Of a stretch of DNA of 42,877 nt, positions 40,986-42,877 are shown piece after piece. Numbering within the stretch: the stretch's first letter is position 1; every line of letters begins with the position of its first letter. Under the pieces are notes generated by a model. It did not search any database and was not told the origin of the DNA. It saw nothing but the letters and a program-made list of their open reading frames with translations. The DNA lies in NCBI GenBank assembly GCA_002492465.1, contig DKYT01000011.1, positions 83,492-126,368 on the forward strand. Reading direction: 5' to 3'. Source of the DNA: Lachnospiraceae bacterium UBA7093 (GTDB lineage Bacteria; Bacillota; Clostridia; Lachnospirales; Lachnospiraceae). A program made the position numbers and the translations under genes.

Positions 40986-41630
40986 TCAACTGACAACTGC
41001 CACCATACTGTGCCTTACCACGCTGTCTCTATAAGTATAGCCCTTTTGCAGCTCCTGGGCGATCACGCCGGATTCATACTCTTCACTTTCCACCTGCATC
41101 ACCGCATTGTGAAAATCAGGATTGAATTCCTCGCCTATTGCCGGGATGGGTTTTACTTCCATTTTTTCAAGCTCAGAAATCAGCTGCTTGTAGATCATCT
41201 CCATTCCCTCTGCAAAGGGAGTGTCCTTTTCCTCCTCCGGAACAGAGGCAAGACCTCTTTCAAAATTGTCCACCACCGGCAGAATCTTTTCGATTACGCT
41301 TTTGGCGCCGGTTTCAAACATTGCCGTTTTTTCTTTTTCGGTGCGCTTCCTGAAATTATCAAATTCCGCCATCTGACGTTTCACCCGGTCTTCCAGCTCC
41401 TCGATTTTTTCTTTCAGGGCATCCTGTTTTTTATCGGCTTTCAGCTTTTTCTTAGCCGCCTTTTTGTCTTCCTTGGTTTCAGTTTCCTCCCCGCCTGCAA
41501 TGGGTTCCGGGGATTCCTCCGGTTCTTCCTTTGCCACGGTGTCCTGAGCATCCTCTGTATCTTTCATTTCCTGTGCTGTTTCCTGCTCCTCCAGGTTCTC
41601 TTCCAGGTCCTTGTTCATTTCATCGCTCAT
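40986..41630 (-). CDS. grpE: Nucleotide exchange factor GrpE
   Basis: About 214 residues. A long acidic, glutamate-rich N-terminus precedes the dimerising coiled coil (KEKIEELEDRVKRQMAEFDN) and the C-terminal head (FNPDFHNAVMQVESEEYESG, then GYTYRDSVVRHSMV). It releases ADP from DnaK. The ATG at 41630 has AAAGGG nine bases upstream and is preferred to an ATG at 41639 that abuts the same ribosome binding site. Confidence 0.96.
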   Translation of the reverse strand: MSDEMNKDLEENLEEQETAQEMKDTEDAQDTVAKEEPEESPEPIAGGEETETKEDKKAAKKKLKADKKQDALKEKIEELEDRVKRQMAEFDNFRKRTEKEKTAMFETGAKSVIEKILPVVDNFERGLASVPEEEKDTPFAEGMEMIYKQLISELEKMEVKPIPAIGEEFNPDFHNAVMQVESEEYESGVIAQELQKGYTYRDSVVRHSMVAVVS

Positions 41631-41651
41631 CCTTTTCATCCCTTTCCGTCT

Positions 41652-42683
41652 CTATGTTTTATTCTTATATAATTCATCCAACTGATGGGTAATTGTCTTA
41701 AGTGTTCCTATCACTTTATCATAGTCCATACGCTTAGGACCGATGATTCCGATGGTTCCCCGCATACCTTCCCCCAGCTCGTAGGTTGCCGTCACCACAC
41801 TGCAGTCCTTCATTGCCTGAATCGGCGTCTCATTTCCAATATAAACCTGGATTCCTGTGTTCTTCTCGTCTGCGAGAGTATCCTGTACCAGTTCTGTCAG
41901 TAATTGCTTTTCTTCAAAAGTGTTGATGATCTCGCTTGCCTTTTGCTGATCGGCAAGTTCAGGGTATTTGAAAATGTTGTTTGCTCCGCTTGTATAGATC
42001 TCCAGATCCTCCTCCGCCTTGATAGACTCTGCAATGGCGTCGATCACATCTCCCACAATAGCGCTGTGGATACCTGCCTGCTGCTTCATAGCGGAAATCA
42101 TGCCCAGATTAATTTCTTCCAATGCAAGCCCGTTTAAATGAGTGTTCAGAAGAATATTTAACTTCAGAAGCGTCTCATCATCCAACGTCTCCAACGTCTG
42201 AATAATGTTGTTCTTAATCACATTTCCTTCTACCACTACCACCGCCAGAAGCTGATTTACATCTACCCTGGAAAGCTGTATAAACTTAATCTTATTGGTG
42301 TGGATCATAGGTGCCGAGATCATGGAAGCGTAATTGGTGTTAACCGCTAAAAGCTTTGCCACCTGCTTTAAAAGATGATCCATCTTATCTTCCTTTTCCA
42401 GCATCATCTCTTTCAGCTCTTCCAGCTCTCTGTCCTTCTCCTCCATCATGGTATCCACGTAAAGACGATAGCCCTGATCGGAGGGAATTCTTCCGGCGGA
42501 AGTATGGGGCTGTAAGATGTAGCCCATCTCTTCCAGATCCGACATCTCATTGCGGATGGTTGCGGAGCTTAAATTCAAATCCGTATACTTGGAAATGGTT
42601 CTGCTGCCTACCGGTTCCCCTGTCTCCAGATAATTGCGGATGATGGCCTGCAATATTTTGATCTTTCTTTCGCTTAACTGCAA
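41652..42683 (-). CDS. hrcA: Heat-inducible transcription repressor HrcA
   Basis: About 343 residues. N-terminal winged helix (LSERKIKILQAIIRNYLETG, SATIRNEMSDLEEMGYI, HTSAGRIPSDQGYRLYVD) and a C-terminal domain whose activity depends on GroEL. It represses its own operon through CIRCE. Start choice: GAGGTGAT overlaps the ATG at 42689, leaving only 2 nt from GAGG, but lies eight bases before an in-frame TTG at 42683, giving MQLSERKIKIL, so TTG is preferred. The usual annotation would start at 42689. Confidence 0.95.
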   Translation of the reverse strand: MQLSERKIKILQAIIRNYLETGEPVGSRTISKYTDLNLSSATIRNEMSDLEEMGYILQPHTSAGRIPSDQGYRLYVDTMMEEKDRELEELKEMMLEKEDKMDHLLKQVAKLLAVNTNYASMISAPMIHTNKIKFIQLSRVDVNQLLAVVVVEGNVIKNNIIQTLETLDDETLLKLNILLNTHLNGLALEEINLGMISAMKQQAGIHSAIVGDVIDAIAESIKAEEDLEIYTSGANNIFKYPELADQQKASEIINTFEEKQLLTELVQDTLADEKNTGIQVYIGNETPIQAMKDCSVVTATYELGEGMRGTIGIIGPKRMDYDKVIGTLKTITHQLDELYKNKT

Positions 42684-42728
42684 TTCCATCACCTCTTTCT
42701 ATCTGACAACCGTCTTTATTTTTGTTTG

Positions 42729-42755
42729 TTAGCACTCGTCTCATTGGAGTGCTAA
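42729..42755 (-). promoter_or_regulatory. CIRCE element (HrcA operator)
   Basis: TTAGCACTC-N9-GAGTGCTAA, a perfect match to the CIRCE consensus, about 45 bp before hrcA and just downstream of the predicted transcription start. In RNA it would also form a leader stem-loop. Confidence 0.98.
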
Positions 42756-42769
42756 CATCTTCTTAACCT

Positions 42770-42798
42770 AAAATAGCACTTACCATATTTATTGTCAA
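42770..42798 (-). promoter_or_regulatory. Promoter of the hrcA-grpE-dnaK-dnaJ operon
   Basis: TTGACA (42793-42798), a 17-bp spacer and TATTTT (42770-42775) on minus, directly upstream of CIRCE. The remaining bases to 42877 are AT-rich then G-rich on plus, with no gene I can support. Confidence 0.82.
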
Positions 42799-42877
42799 CA
42801 CAAATAGCACAAATTAATTATTAAAAAATTCTAAAAAGAAATGAAGGGGGAGGGGAGTGGGATTTCAGGGGATAGGC

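Noticed and set aside
42841..42877. Possible start of a plus-strand gene at the window end
   Set aside because: An ATG is present but the codons are G-rich repeats (KGEGSG) with no ribosome binding site; too little sequence to support a gene.
1..42877. CRISPR arrays, insertion sequences or prophage genes
   Set aside because: No regularly spaced repeats, transposase or phage-type products were seen; all gene content is core metabolism, translation, stress or sugar uptake.

Overview
The window reads as a stretch of core chromosome from an anaerobic Firmicute of the class Clostridia, most likely Lachnospiraceae. The basis is a type III glutamine synthetase beside a GlnA-type enzyme, the ireB-ruvX-DUF1292 cluster, RNase J, a rhodanese-less ThiI next to its cysteine desulfurase, and an hrcA-grpE-dnaK-dnaJ operon under a perfect CIRCE element. 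Family rank is an inference from gene content. Almost every gene is on the minus strand, as expected for a leading-strand arm. Only four protein genes are on plus, each apparently with its own promoter. I see no prophage, insertion sequence or CRISPR array.

Layout. 1-3350: a tRNA-Gln, a plus-strand gene fusing a DUF1905-like domain to a C39-like cysteine-protease domain, and glnN. 3348-8733 (minus): a tight eight-gene operon ireB, ruvX, DUF1292, rnj, ylbF-family, a short MltG-like protein, trmR, trhP. It joins cell-wall signalling, RNA decay and wobble-uridine tRNA modification. 8804-14817: mtaB, an HPr-like protein (plus), then prmA, rsmE, cysteine desulfurase and thiI, i.e. translation-apparatus modification. 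14969-17286: nudC (plus) and glnA (minus), whose stop codons overlap. 17369-20337: a BMP-type binding lipoprotein and a DUF5722 lipoprotein that looks like a clan-A glycosidase. 20429-26055: a probable sucrose/glucoside unit of HAD phosphatase, PTS EIIBCA, amylosucrase-like GH13 enzyme and LacI regulator. 26343-30259: the fructose operon fruK, fruA, HPr, DeoR-type regulator. 30454-32399: an SOS-controlled Y-family polymerase with a YolD-like partner. 32546-36995: small membrane protein, VanW-family protein, HypE-like protein, Lrp-type regulator, aminotransferase. 37037-37645: a TPR-like membrane-anchored protein (plus). 37744-42683: dnaJ, dnaK, grpE, hrcA.

Many control sites can be read directly: several promoters with 17-bp spacers, CIRCE, a LexA box filling a promoter spacer, a 30-bp inverted duplication at the fru promoter, a 13-bp perfect inverted repeat and a cre/LacI-like box at the PTS-GH13 promoter, and several intercistronic hairpins.

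The most notable observations are: (1) two HPr-fold proteins with complementary losses, one keeping His15 but with Lys at position 46, the other keeping the Ser46 motif but lacking the histidine; (2) a probable 35-residue membrane protein gene with a strong ribosome binding site and promoter; (3) the DUF1905/C39-like fusion; (4) a catalytic-domain-less MltG-like protein in the tRNA-modification operon; (5) an amylosucrase-family enzyme coupled to a PTS permease; (6) the fru inverted promoter duplication. There is no gene-free stretch longer than 300 bases.
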